From Aneurinibacillus uraniidurans (GTDB taxonomy: Bacteria > Bacillota > Bacilli > Aneurinibacillales > Aneurinibacillaceae), in the NCBI RefSeq assembly GCF_028471905.1, contig NZ_CP116902.1:2932501-2996500 (forward strand): a DNA stretch of 64,000 nucleotides. The letters are read 5' to 3'. Both the position numbers and the translations under genes were made by a program. This document shows positions 25,664 to 34,551 of this stretch, piece after piece (position 1 is the first letter of the stretch; each line of letters starts with the position of its first letter). The notes under the pieces were generated by a model. That model ran no database searches. It saw only the letters and a program-made list of their open reading frames with translations, and was not told where the DNA came from.

Positions 25664-26608
25664 ATGAACCATATACAGGGCAAGTATAATATTAAAGCGG
25701 TTTCTACCATTGTGGGAATCACGACGCATACACTTCGTGCCTGGGAACGACGCTACGGAATTATTGAGCCGCAGCGTACTGAATCCGGGCATCGACTATA
25801 TACAGAGGAAGATGTCGCTACGCTGCGCTGGCTCAAGGAACACGTTGAAAAAGGACTTCATATTAGTAAAGCTGTCAGTCTGCTAAAGGATGGAAGGATG
25901 CACCACTCCTTCTTACCACCAGAACCAACTCTGCGATCCGCGCATGTTACTCACACTGAGCGTCCACTGATCACTCGCAAACGACACGAACTCATCGGAG
26001 CCCTGCTCGCGTTTAATGAATCAGAAGCCCATCATGTTCTTGACCTATGTCTGTCCATGTGGGATGTAGAATCTGTACTACACAATATCATCATCCCGGT
26101 ATTTATTGAGATTGGCGATCGCTGGGGGCGCGGAGAGATTAGTGTGGCACATGAGCATTATGCAAGTCAGCTGCTTACCCAGCGCATTCACCAGTTTTTC
26201 CGACACACCCGTGTGAATCCTGCCATGCCACGTATTATCACAATGGCAGGGCCAGGCGAACAACACAGCATCGGCATCGCGATGTTCTCCCTTTTTCTGC
26301 GGCATCGTGGTCTGGATGTGTATTTTCTAGGAGCGAATATGCCTGGAGAAGGATTACACGCCATCCTCACTACAATTCAGCCTCATGCTATCTGTATATC
26401 TATTACACTAGAGGAAAATCTTACACATTTGTTGAAGCATGTTCATGAACTTCGGAAAGCTTATCCGGCTCTCGTGATCGGCATCGGTGGACAAGCAACT
26501 CAGCTGCCCGCTTTCCCGGAAAATCTTGCTCCATATGCAATCGGGACGACACAATCCGATTGGGAGAATTGGCTATCTAACCTGCTCGATGCATTTTATC
26601 ATTCGTAA
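25664..26608 (+). CDS. MerR-family regulator with B12-binding domain (CarH/LitR-like)
   Basis: The N-terminal 75 residues are a MerR helix-turn-helix ('ITTHTLRAWERRYGIIEP', 'GHRLYTEEDVATLRWLKE'). Residues about 105-190 form the four-helix cap with the motif Trp-x9-Glu-His (RWGRGEISVAHEH), which in CarH covers the adenosyl group. The last 125 residues are the cobalamin Rossmann domain with Glu-x-His-x2-Gly (GEQHSIG), whose His ligates cobalt. Such proteins bind DNA as tetramers with adenosylcobalamin in the dark and fall apart in light. The residue after the cap Trp is Gly, not the His seen in Thermus CarH, so light chemistry may differ. The target genes are not evident here. Confidence 0.88.
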   Translation: MNHIQGKYNIKAVSTIVGITTHTLRAWERRYGIIEPQRTESGHRLYTEEDVATLRWLKEHVEKGLHISKAVSLLKDGRMHHSFLPPEPTLRSAHVTHTERPLITRKRHELIGALLAFNESEAHHVLDLCLSMWDVESVLHNIIIPVFIEIGDRWGRGEISVAHEHYASQLLTQRIHQFFRHTRVNPAMPRIITMAGPGEQHSIGIAMFSLFLRHRGLDVYFLGANMPGEGLHAILTTIQPHAICISITLEENLTHLLKHVHELRKAYPALVIGIGGQATQLPAFPENLAPYAIGTTQSDWENWLSNLLDAFYHS

Positions 26609-26628
26609 CAGATGGAGGCTGATGAACG

Positions 26629-27027
26629 ATGAAGATACCACGCATGGCTGCTTTCCTGTTCCTGCTTGCTAGCTTGCTTCTTACCGCCGGGTGCAAAGAA
26701 TATGGTACCCAAACTGTAGAAGCGCTCGGTGAAAAAGAATTGAGCGGTTCATATTCTACTTATAACAAAACGATAGATAAATCGTTTGCCATTGACATGA
26801 ACACGACGCTTGCGATACAGATCGAGGAATTGAGCTTTAAAAAAGGAACGATGTCACTCATTGTCACCGATCCAGAAGGAACGCCAGTCCTGACTAAAAC
26901 ATTCCAGCCTGGTTCCCATCAAGATGGCTACATCGTACACATGAACAAAAAAGGGTCGTATACGATGACCTTCTCCTTCAATCATGTAGAACAAGGAAAG
27001 CACACCATCCACTGGGAAACGGACTAG
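26629..27027 (+). CDS. Hypothetical lipoprotein
   Basis: The signal peptide ends in the lipobox LTAGC. The mature part of about 110 residues is beta-rich, with 'FAIDMNTTLAIQIEELSFKKGTMSLIV' style strands, and ends 'GKHTIHWETD'. That pattern resembles small immunoglobulin-like wall-side domains. No family is recognised. It starts 20 bases after the CarH-like gene with GGAGG upstream, so it may be co-transcribed and could be a light- or B12-dependent product. Confidence 0.7.
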   Translation: MKIPRMAAFLFLLASLLLTAGCKEYGTQTVEALGEKELSGSYSTYNKTIDKSFAIDMNTTLAIQIEELSFKKGTMSLIVTDPEGTPVLTKTFQPGSHQDGYIVHMNKKGSYTMTFSFNHVEQGKHTIHWETD

Positions 27028-27103
27028 CGTTTTCTATTTACATGTACACGCGACTATCCTATTATGGAAGACATCCGTATGTACGATAAGGAGGCATGGT
27101 ACT

Positions 27104-27487
27104 ATGAATCCTGATTTCATTCATGTGAAAGAGATGGAAGGAACGCTCTTGCTTTCCCAAACGCTAAGAAACCATAGCTGTCGCGTCACAACAAAAGAAA
27201 TTATTTTGCAGCGTCCGCATTGTACGTATCAGATTTTATTTGCCGACATTATTAGCATACTGCCGCATGAGGTGCCTAGCAAAAGCATGTTGCTGCCCAC
27301 ACCAGGCAACTCGGTCGAAAAAGTTCCGGCCTACCTAGCAGCCGACTACTACAAGATCCGGGCAGAAAAAATTCGCATTTATAATCGATCTGGCGTCCAT
27401 GAGACCGCCGAGACTGATTTCATTCTGCCACTGCATGCACGTTTTTTCCCGTATGTGCAGAAATACAGCAATTTGACCGCCATTTGA
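27104..27487 (+). CDS. Conserved-looking hypothetical protein
   Basis: At 127 aa, soluble and without motifs I can assign, its N-terminal half has a beta-sheet pattern with 'TLRNHSCRVTTKEIILQ' and 'YQILFADIISILPHEV'. This is reminiscent of PH-like or YqfO-type small domains, but I will not name a family. AAGGAGG lies 7 bases before ATG 27104, so expression is likely. It ends inside a terminator hairpin. Confidence 0.65.
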   Translation: MNPDFIHVKEMEGTLLLSQTLRNHSCRVTTKEIILQRPHCTYQILFADIISILPHEVPSKSMLLPTPGNSVEKVPAYLAADYYKIRAEKIRIYNRSGVHETAETDFILPLHARFFPYVQKYSNLTAI

Positions 27488-27502
27488 CAGGCGGTCTTTT
27501 TA
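27475..27502 (+). terminator. Intrinsic terminator
   Basis: ACCGCC and GGCGGT pair around an 8-base loop and are followed by CTTTTTAT. The stop codon of the preceding gene lies in the loop. Confidence 0.7.
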
Positions 27503-27583
27503 TATTGCGAAATATACAATCTTTTAAAATAGTGGTACAATAATTGAAATTTAAAAAAGTTTTAGTAAGTGGAGGGATTTATC

Positions 27584-29260
27584 GTGGCAGAGTTACGCAG
27601 CAACATGATTAAAAAAGGATTTGACCGTGCGCCACACCGCAGCCTTCTTCGCGCGGCTGGTGTAAAAGATGAAGATTTCGATAAACCATTTATTGCGGTG
27701 TGCAATTCATATATTGATATCATTCCGGGCCACGTTCACCTTCAAGAATTCGGAAAAGTCGTAAAAGAAGCAATTCGTGAAGCTGGCGGTGTTCCATTCG
27801 AATTTAACACAATCGGCGTAGATGATGGCATTGCAATGGGCCATATTGGTATGCGTTATTCCTTACCAAGCCGTGAGATTATTGCAGATTCTGTTGAAAC
27901 TGTAGTAGCGGCACACTGGTTTGACGGCATGATCTGCATTCCGAACTGTGACAAAATCACACCAGGGATGATGATGGCGGCTGTTCGTCTGAATATTCCT
28001 ACAATTATGGTCAGCGGTGGCCCGATGGCAGCTGGTAAAACAAGCGACGGACGCAAAATCTCACTTTCTTCCGTATTCGAAGGTGTGGGCGCGTACCAGG
28101 CTGGCAAGCTTGATGACAAAGGGCTGCAAGAACTCGAACAGTACGGCTGTCCAACATGCGGCTCCTGTTCCGGGATGTTTACCGCTAACTCAATGAACTG
28201 TCTCGCCGAAGCACTCGGTCTCGCACTCCCAGGAAATGGTACAATTCTGGCTACTTCTCCAGAGCGTAAGGAGCTGGCGAAGAACGCTGCGAAACAATTG
28301 CTTGAACTGATCGAAAAAGACATCAAACCTCGCGACATTATAACCGAAAAAGCAATCGACAACGCATTTGCACTCGATATGGCGCTTGGTGGTTCTACTA
28401 ATACTGTACTTCATACGCTCGCTCTCGCTAATGAAGCAGGGGTTGAATACCCACTTGAGCGTATTAATGAAGTAGCGGCACGCGTGCCACATCTGTCCAA
28501 GCTCGCTCCGGCATCAGACTGGCATATCGAAGACCTGCATGCAGCAGGCGGCGTATCTGCTGTCCTGAATGAGCTGGCGAAGAAAGAAGGCGCCATTCAT
28601 CTTGATACGCTGACAGTAACCGGCAAAACACTCGGGGAAAACGTAGCTGGACATGATGTAACGGACCATAACGTTATTTACCCGCTTGATAAACCATACA
28701 GTGAAACAGGCGGCCTGGCTGTTCTGTTCGGCAACCTCGCTCCAGACGGTGCGATCATTAAAACAGGCGGCGTTCAAGGCGGCATTACACGCCACGAAGG
28801 CCCGGCGATCGTGTTTGATTCGCAAGAAGAAGCACTGGAAGGCATTTCTGCTGGCCGCGTAAAAGAAGGACATGTCGTTATTATCCGTTATGAAGGCCCG
28901 AAAGGCGGACCAGGCATGCCAGAAATGCTGGCACCAACGTCGCAAATCGTTGGCATGGGCCTCGGCCCGAAAGTGGCACTTGTAACAGACGGTCGCTTCT
29001 CCGGCGCATCCCGTGGTCTCTCTATCGGTCATGCTTCTCCAGAAGCGGCTGAAGGTGGTCCGCTTGCATTTGTACAAGATGGCGATCATGTTGTGATCGA
29101 CATTGCAGCACGCCGTATGGATGTAGATGTGCCAGAAGACGAATGGGTACGTCGTAAAGCAGAATGGAAAGGATTCGAGCCAAAAGTGAAAACTGGCTAT
29201 CTAGCTCGTTATTCTAAACTCGTAACATCTGCTAGTACAGGCGGCATTATGAAAATCTAG
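27584..29260 (+). CDS. ilvD: Dihydroxy-acid dehydratase IlvD
   Basis: IlvD makes the 2-keto acids that precede valine, isoleucine and leucine. Cluster cysteines are seen in '[10 protein letters not shown]' (near 45), '[12 protein letters not shown]' and '[14 protein letters not shown]'. The C-terminal '[15 protein letters not shown]' is the family signature. The 558-aa chain is full length. GTG 27584 was chosen behind GGAGGG; a GTG 15 bases earlier overlaps that site. It stands alone, away from ilvBHC, with no T-box visible in the 96-base leader. Confidence 0.95.
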   Translation: MAELRSNMIKKGFDRAPHRSLLRAAGVKDEDFDKPFIAVCNSYIDIIPGHVHLQEFGKVVKEAIREAGGVPFEFNTIGVDDGIAMGHIGMRYSLPSREIIADSVETVVAAHWFDGMICIPNCDKITPGMMMAAVRLNIPTIMVSGGPMAAGKTSDGRKISLSSVFEGVGAYQAGKLDDKGLQELEQYGCPTCGSCSGMFTANSMNCLAEALGLALPGNGTILATSPERKELAKNAAKQLLELIEKDIKPRDIITEKAIDNAFALDMALGGSTNTVLHTLALANEAGVEYPLERINEVAARVPHLSKLAPASDWHIEDLHAAGGVSAVLNELAKKEGAIHLDTLTVTGKTLGENVAGHDVTDHNVIYPLDKPYSETGGLAVLFGNLAPDGAIIKTGGVQGGITRHEGPAIVFDSQEEALEGISAGRVKEGHVVIIRYEGPKGGPGMPEMLAPTSQIVGMGLGPKVALVTDGRFSGASRGLSIGHASPEAAEGGPLAFVQDGDHVVIDIAARRMDVDVPEDEWVRRKAEWKGFEPKVKTGYLARYSKLVTSASTGGIMKI

Positions 29261-29275
29261 TTTTCTGCCGATAAT

Positions 29276-29324
29276 GAAGGTACGTGATCCAGAAATGTTG
29301 TCTGGGTTGCGTACCTTTTTTGCT
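29276..29324 (+). terminator. Intrinsic terminator of ilvD
   Basis: AGGTACG and CGTACCT form the outer stem, CCAGA and TCTGG the inner one, followed by TTTTTT. Confidence 0.8.
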
Positions 29325-29341
29325 GTACGTAAGGAGGAGCT

Positions 29342-30448
29342 ATGAAACGCCTTGTTCAAATTATCAGTATTCTGTTTTTATTTTTTTATTTTCAACTTCT
29401 TCCAGCTGAGCCGGCTGCTGCTCCACCGCCCGAGCACAAGCCGTTTTATGAACTAATCGCAGTACCGACCGGACAGACCAAAATCCAATTGGAAGCACAG
29501 CTTGAGGCGTACAAAAAGGCCAGGAATTATCCACCTGGTGAGGAACCGATTATTGTAGCTGTACCACAAGTCCGCTACATTCCTGTCTATACACCGATTC
29601 CGTTCTATCAGCCAGATACGCTGTACTATATTGCACCACCGGGCGGTCCGGTAAAATTTTTTGATCCGACATGCATGTGTGAGTCTGATCAAGAGGTCAG
29701 CGGGCTGAAAAAAACGCTTGACCAACAACGGCTGCAGCTCGAACGTATACTCTCAGTTCGTAGTGCGCTGTACAACTATTACTTATACAACAAGAAACTT
29801 CCTGATTCACTCACAGAGCTGACGAAGCCATTTCCAAATAACTACTTGTCTGAAATTCCGTTTCAGTCTCCGATTCACGGGGACATTCCAGCCCTCGAAG
29901 AGACTGGGGTAATATATAGGCCAGAATTGTTCAATCCGAAGCAAGCTTGGCAAACATTAGACGAGGTGTTTCGTGTCGGCGGCATGCGAAAGCCGACGTT
30001 TCCACTTATGCCACTTGAAGTGGTCGTCTATCAATCTTCTTTCCGCATGATTGTTTACACGGGTGCGATTCCGGTGCGTTCCTACTACATCGGACTCGGT
30101 GCGGAAAACCGGACACCACTTGGTACATATTTTATTAAGCTGAAGGTAAACGAGCCATTGTCCCAGAGCAAAGTATACGGAACACGTGGACTTGTGCTAA
30201 GCGATACAGACTATGCGATTCACGGCACGAACAATCCAGCCTCCATCGGGCAGGCGGTATCCAAAGGCTGTGTACGACTGCATAACTTCCAGGTGGAGGA
30301 GCTGTTCAGTATAGCTCCGATCGGTACAAAAGTGACCATTACGAACAGCTCCGCTCCCGAATTTCGGCAGCCTAATGCACGTGGCTACTACTTGAAGGCT
30401 CGTGAGAATGAGAAGAATCCGACGCAAGTCTACCATTGGAAGGAATAA
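29342..30448 (+). CDS. L,D-transpeptidase (YkuD family), secreted
   Basis: This makes or edits 3-3 cross-links, or attaches proteins, in peptidoglycan. A signal peptide covers about residues 1-27 (ending PAAA). A Pro/Tyr-rich N-terminal part (residues 28-125) and a helical segment (QQRLQLERILSVRSALYNYYLY) come before the catalytic domain at about 220-335. That domain holds HGTNNPASIG and SKGCVRLHN with the nucleophile Cys. AAGGAGG lies upstream of ATG 29342. The N-terminal half is not the usual LysM and I cannot assign it. Confidence 0.88.
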   Translation: MKRLVQIISILFLFFYFQLLPAEPAAAPPPEHKPFYELIAVPTGQTKIQLEAQLEAYKKARNYPPGEEPIIVAVPQVRYIPVYTPIPFYQPDTLYYIAPPGGPVKFFDPTCMCESDQEVSGLKKTLDQQRLQLERILSVRSALYNYYLYNKKLPDSLTELTKPFPNNYLSEIPFQSPIHGDIPALEETGVIYRPELFNPKQAWQTLDEVFRVGGMRKPTFPLMPLEVVVYQSSFRMIVYTGAIPVRSYYIGLGAENRTPLGTYFIKLKVNEPLSQSKVYGTRGLVLSDTDYAIHGTNNPASIGQAVSKGCVRLHNFQVEELFSIAPIGTKVTITNSSAPEFRQPNARGYYLKARENEKNPTQVYHWKE

Positions 30449-30452
30449 ATAA

Positions 30453-30503
30453 GAAGAGCTGTCCCAAAAGCCAGGATATGGCGATCAGGACAGCTCTTTT
30501 TTA
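30453..30503. terminator. Bidirectional terminator
   Basis: AGAGCTGTCC and GGACAGCTCT flank a 23-base loop with T/A runs on both sides. It separates the convergent ykuD-like and DMT genes. Confidence 0.8.
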
Positions 30504-31448
30504 TGATACAGCTTCCGTAGCAGGACGTATCTCCTTACTGCCTTCCATCGGCTTCTTAATCGCCAATAGTGTTACCGTGGCGATAATACATAAGCCGCCA
30601 ATTCCTTGTAGTAGCCCAAAAGCAACATGCAGCCAGAGAAAGGACACAATGACAGCAGCAAGTGGCTCGGCACTCGATAACACACTCGCTTCTGTTGATG
30701 TAATATAGCGTAAACTTTCAATAAACATATAAAACGGTACAAGTGTTCCAAATAGGATAACAAATGTAACATAGGAAGCAGATAGAAGTGACCAGTGCTG
30801 TCCCGCTACCTCCCATAACGGATTAAACGTTGCAAGACACAGGCTTCCTAATACCATTGACCAGCCTACGACAATCGTAGAGTTCCATCTAGCCAGTAGC
30901 CGAACCGGATACACGGTATAAAATGCCGCTGCAAGTGCTGAAACAATTCCCCAGACAAACGCATCCATCGGGATCGATAACCCCTGAAGCGATCCATTTG
31001 TAATGAGCAAAAATGCTCCAATAAGAGCCAGCACAAGCGCACTCAGTTCCCATCGATTCGGCAGACGGCGGCATTTCCACGCTACATACACGGTAATAAA
31101 TATTGGACCGAGATACTGCAAAAGGGTTGCGGTTGCTACATCTCCTGTACCGACTGCCATAAAATATGTATACTGTACCCCTACCATACCGCCCACAGCA
31201 AAAATAAGGAGGCGTACTCGATCTTTTGTATGTCGAAAAATGTGCCAGATCTCCTGCTGACCACTTTTTACGACTGTCCAGAGCAGCAATAATATACCTG
31301 CTGCCATCATGCGCACCGTTACAAGCCAACCGGGCTGAAATCCTTCATTGGTAAATAATTGCTGTGCCACTGCTCCCGATATACCCCAGAGGGCGGCTCC
31401 GCCGACAATCATCATAATCCCTTTATATCGTTTCTGTGCTGTATTCAT
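30501..31448 (-). CDS. EamA/DMT-family transporter
   Basis: At 315 aa with about ten hydrophobic segments, it has two EamA halves. 'GGAALWGISGAVAQ' lies in helix 1 and the second half ends with 'TSTEASVLSSAEPLAAVIVSFLWL', a typical DMT signature. Members export amino acids or other metabolites; the substrate cannot be predicted. It appears monocistronic. Confidence 0.85.
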   Translation of the reverse strand: MNTAQKRYKGIMMIVGGAALWGISGAVAQQLFTNEGFQPGWLVTVRMMAAGILLLLWTVVKSGQQEIWHIFRHTKDRVRLLIFAVGGMVGVQYTYFMAVGTGDVATATLLQYLGPIFITVYVAWKCRRLPNRWELSALVLALIGAFLLITNGSLQGLSIPMDAFVWGIVSALAAAFYTVYPVRLLARWNSTIVVGWSMVLGSLCLATFNPLWEVAGQHWSLLSASYVTFVILFGTLVPFYMFIESLRYITSTEASVLSSAEPLAAVIVSFLWLHVAFGLLQGIGGLCIIATVTLLAIKKPMEGSKEIRPATEAVS

Positions 31449-31535
31449 GCTGTTTCCCTCTTGTCTCCTTTCTTTTTACTTACAATTTCTACTTTACTTT
31501 ATTTTCTTATTTTCGCCTACTCTTCTTCTCCATGA

Positions 31536-31578
31536 AAAAAGCTGCCTTTTCCTCTAAGGGAAAAAACAGCTTTTGCTT
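31536..31578 (-). terminator. Intrinsic terminator of the feo operon
   Basis: On the minus strand AAAGCTG and CAGCTTT enclose a TTCC..GGAA inner stem and are followed by TTTTTC. It lies just after the Cys-rich gene. Confidence 0.75.
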
Positions 31579-31581
31579 TTG

Positions 31582-31779
31582 CTACTTTAAAGAATGCTCC
31601 TCACGGTAACGCGTGTAAAATGTCACTTCAGCCGGTGTGCTCTCATCGCAGTTCGATGCGCAGCTTTTATTAGACGAGCAGCTGACGCATTTTCCTTCCT
31701 TGCTTTTGACGGTAAATCGATACAGGGACCAACCCGCATAACCGAAAATCACAGCCCCTATCATAATGTTGATAAACAT
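31582..31779 (-). CDS. FeoB-associated Cys-rich membrane protein
   Basis: This 65-aa protein has one N-terminal membrane helix (INIMIGAVIFGYAGWSLY) followed by KCVSCSSNKSCASNC, four cysteines in two pairs. This is the pattern of the small FeoB-associated protein family (PF12669), which probably aids iron(II) passage or assembly of the FeoB pore. ATG 31779 has AGAGGGAGAG upstream. It starts 20 bases after feoB in the same transcript. Confidence 0.85.
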   Translation of the reverse strand: MFINIMIGAVIFGYAGWSLYRFTVKSKEGKCVSCSSNKSCASNCDESTPAEVTFYTRYREEHSLK

Positions 31780-31799
31780 GGCTCTCCCTCTTTTCTCAC

Positions 31800-33809
31800 T
31801 TACTGAAGACCGAGCAAACGGCCACCCTGATAGATTACAAGTGCAATGATATAGGCAATCACAAGCGCGTAGCCAATCGAAAACCATGTCCAGCGTGCAG
31901 ACCCGGTCTCTTTACGAATAACACCGACTGTAGCTAGGCACGGTACGTACAGCAGAATGAAGGCCATAAAGCTGTAGGCCGAAAGCGGCGTGAAATGTGT
32001 CGCCAAAATCTTCTGCAGCGAACCTTCATTTGGTGCTGCATAAATGATGTTCATTGTCGCAACTACAACTTCTTTCGCCATGAATCCGGTTAGAAGAGAT
32101 GCGCCTGCTTCCCATGTTCCAAATCCAAGCGGAGCAAATAACGGTGCCAAAAATCCGCCAATCATCGCCAAAAAGCTCTGATTCATGTCCACATTCAGCC
32201 CACCTGGTCCTGCATAGCTTAAGAACCAAATCGCAACCGATCCTCCGAAGATAAGCGTACCCGCTTTTTTCACGAAACCTTTGCCCTTCTCCCACGTGCT
32301 GCGCAGAAGTGTACGCCACTGTGGAAAGCGGTACGGTGGAAGTTCAACGACAAACATCGAGCCTTCTTGCTTCAACAATGTAGACGAGAATAGCTTAGCA
32401 AGCAAAAGGGCTACTACAACCCCCAGTACATACATCGACAGCACAACCAGTGCCTGATTATGTACGAAAAACATCCCGACAAACAAGCTATATACCGGAA
32501 GACGGGCCGAGCACGACATCAGCGGCGTCAAAAGAATCGTCAACAGTCGCTCTTTCGGCTGCTCTACCGTCCGAGCTGCCATAACACCCGGCACATTGCA
32601 GCCAAAACCGATAATCATCGGAATAAATGCTTTGCCGTTAAGACCAATCGCCTGCATAAGCCGATCCATTACCATCGCAACACGCGCCATGTAGCCTGAA
32701 TCTTCAATAAACGAAATCAAGAAGAACAAAATAAAAATCTGCGGTACAAATACGAGCACGCCGCCTACCCCGGCTACAATCCCATTCAGCACAACCGCCT
32801 GAATAAAATTAGATGCCCCTGCTGCCACAAGCGAGCTTCGCAGCATATCAGCAAACGTACCGTTTAAAAATCCATCAATCTGGTCAGATAACGGCGTACC
32901 CAGCCAGTCAAATGTTAATTTAAACATCAAGAACATAAACAACAGGAAAATCGGAATACCGAGCACCCGGTTCGTTACAATGTGATCAATCCGCTCCGAT
33001 AACGTATACGTTTCATTTTTAGTTCGGGTTATCGCATCCTCCATAACTCCGGTAATAAATGCCCCACGCACAAGCCGGATATAATGCGGCAGTGAGCGGG
33101 CGTCGGATGATGCAAGCACCTCACGCTCCGTAGCTGCAAGTAATTGCACAAGCCGTTCTGCTGTAATGTGAGATTCGAGAAGTTCGCGAACAAGCGCATT
33201 CCCTTCAAAAAACTGAATCGCCAGCCAGCGCTTCGGTAGCGTAATCTCGGCAGGCATCATATCCACCAGGCGCTTAATTGAACGCTCGAGTACAGGGCCG
33301 TAATCAAGCGCAAATGTAAACGCCTGCTGGTTCTCGGTGCGAATAAGCTCCACCCCAAGCTCCTCACATCCAGCACCCGTCCGCGCCACAATCGGCAGCA
33401 CCGGAACACCAAGACGTGCCGACAGCTTCGCTTCATCAATCATAAACCCTCGTCCACGCGCTACATCCATCATATTCAATCCGATAATAACCGGCTTGCC
33501 GTATTCGAGAAGCTGTACAGTTAAATAAAGATTACGTTCAAGCTGAGATGCGTCCACAATATTAAGAATCGACGTAAACGATTCTGAAAGCAAAAATTGT
33601 GTCGCTACCCCTTCATCACGCGACAGGGGATTAAGTGAATAAATGCCCGGCAAGTCAACTAACTCGCCTTGTTTATTCCGCAATATCCCTACTTTCTTCT
33701 CCACCGTTACACCTGTCCAGTTTCCCACATACTCGTATGATCCAGTCAGAATGTTAAACAGTGATGTCTTTCCTGTGTTCGGGTTTCCGGCAAGCGCAAC
33801 GTGAATCAT
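31800..33809 (-). CDS. feoB: Ferrous iron transporter FeoB
   Basis: FeoB carries Fe2+ into the cell. The N-terminal G domain shows G1 GNPNTGKTS, G3 DLPGIYSL and G4 NMMD. A helical insert follows, then membrane gates with the motifs 'IIGFGCNVPGVMAARTV' and 'LMSCSARLPVY'. The 669-aa length is standard. Its ATG overlaps the feoA stop (ATGA), with GGTGGAGG before it, so 33809 was chosen over the earlier in-frame start. It is regulated with feoA, see the Fur-like sites. Confidence 0.95.
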   Translation of the reverse strand: MIHVALAGNPNTGKTSLFNILTGSYEYVGNWTGVTVEKKVGILRNKQGELVDLPGIYSLNPLSRDEGVATQFLLSESFTSILNIVDASQLERNLYLTVQLLEYGKPVIIGLNMMDVARGRGFMIDEAKLSARLGVPVLPIVARTGAGCEELGVELIRTENQQAFTFALDYGPVLERSIKRLVDMMPAEITLPKRWLAIQFFEGNALVRELLESHITAERLVQLLAATEREVLASSDARSLPHYIRLVRGAFITGVMEDAITRTKNETYTLSERIDHIVTNRVLGIPIFLLFMFLMFKLTFDWLGTPLSDQIDGFLNGTFADMLRSSLVAAGASNFIQAVVLNGIVAGVGGVLVFVPQIFILFFLISFIEDSGYMARVAMVMDRLMQAIGLNGKAFIPMIIGFGCNVPGVMAARTVEQPKERLLTILLTPLMSCSARLPVYSLFVGMFFVHNQALVVLSMYVLGVVVALLLAKLFSSTLLKQEGSMFVVELPPYRFPQWRTLLRSTWEKGKGFVKKAGTLIFGGSVAIWFLSYAGPGGLNVDMNQSFLAMIGGFLAPLFAPLGFGTWEAGASLLTGFMAKEVVVATMNIIYAAPNEGSLQKILATHFTPLSAYSFMAFILLYVPCLATVGVIRKETGSARWTWFSIGYALVIAYIIALVIYQGGRLLGLQ

Positions 33810-34033
33810 ACGGCCTCCACCTGAATCAGACCTGCTTCTCGACGACGGATACCAATCCATTGTCCACTTGCTTCAAGTGCACACGGTCCCCCGAACGGCA
33901 ATAGACGCTTCATGCATACTACGGTTCCTTCCATAATCCCCATGTCAAGCAAGCGACGGCGTACCACCTCTGTCACTTGGGTAATGTCCGTAATTTTGGC
34001 TTTACTACCTGGTTTAATTTCTGATAACCACAT
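33806..34033 (-). CDS. feoA: FeoA family protein
   Basis: This is a 75-aa SH3-like protein that binds the cytosolic face of FeoB and supports Fe2+ uptake. It follows the family pattern: 'PGSKAKITDI', then 'RRRLLDMGIMEGTVV' and 'LPFGGPCALEASG'. It is the first gene of feoA-feoB-Cys-rich and overlaps feoB by 4 bases. Confidence 0.93.
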   Translation of the reverse strand: MWLSEIKPGSKAKITDITQVTEVVRRRLLDMGIMEGTVVCMKRLLPFGGPCALEASGQWIGIRRREAGLIQVEAV

Positions 34034-34077
34034 TCCGCATTCCCCCTCGTACGGTATTTCTCTTTATATCGAGTAAC

Positions 34078-34136
34078 TGATATTGATTTTCATTTAGCTC
34101 TTTCTTTATTATATGAGATAGATTCTCATTCGTAAA
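34078..34136 (-). promoter_or_regulatory. feoA promoter with two Fur-like boxes
   Basis: On the minus strand TTTACG (34131-34136), a 17-base spacer and TATAAT (34108-34113) form a sigma-A promoter. The spacer is a 7-1-7 Fur-type palindrome (34114-34128, TGAGAAT-C-TATCTCA read on the minus strand). A second 7-1-7 site lies at 34078-34092 just after the start point (TGAAAAT-C-AATATCA). Fur with Fe2+ would block both polymerase binding and escape. Confidence 0.75.
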
Positions 34137-34178
34137 GGATAGATGCGGAAAAAATTATGACAAATCAGTTGCAGTTTA

Positions 34179-34436
34179 GAAGAGGGGCTCTCCAAAGTGT
34201 GGTGAAGGAGTCGGGATCGGGTGGGGCCTCGTCACTTCGATACGCTTACAGAGAAGTGGAGACTGTCCGCTTCAGGTGCCAGACGAACTCGCCCACAAAA
34301 GATTCATGAGATGAATTTTCATTGAAGTATTGTGGGCAAAAGCCCGTTCGTCTGCCCCCTTCCGCTGGGAAGTCGCGTACAGGCGTTCCGCTGCCCCGCC
34401 CGATCCCGCTCCTAACACAGTTTGGAGAAACTCTTC
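34179..34436 (+). ncRNA. Structured fold-back element A (possible ncRNA or palindromic repeat)
   Basis: This 258-base stretch folds on itself. Outer arms 34189-34227 and 34393-34428 pair over about 36 positions, extended by GAAGAG/CTCTTC. The inner stems are AGACGAAC/GTTCGTCT and GCCCACAA/TTGTGGGC, with a 31-base apical loop. A GC-rich unpaired-looking core (34248-34272, CAGAGAAGTGG..GACTGTCC) recurs almost unchanged in element B on the other strand. No coding frame fits. I recognise no Rfam family. Confidence 0.6.
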
Positions 34437-34551
34437 CCTTATAATCAAGAGGATAAGCTTTGCTACGTAGGTAAAAAGCGAGTAAGCCCTCTTAAAAAAA
34501 GCTAGTGTCTACCGAGCAAATTGGTTCTCGCATCGGTGTGTTTTTTGTAAA

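Noticed and set aside
27488..27583. Possible T-box leader before ilvD
   Set aside because: Only 96 bases, with no specifier stem or T-box sequence and no terminator.
28514..29089. A 191-aa frame on the minus strand
   Set aside because: It lies opposite highly conserved ilvD sequence and has no ribosome site or recognisable domain.
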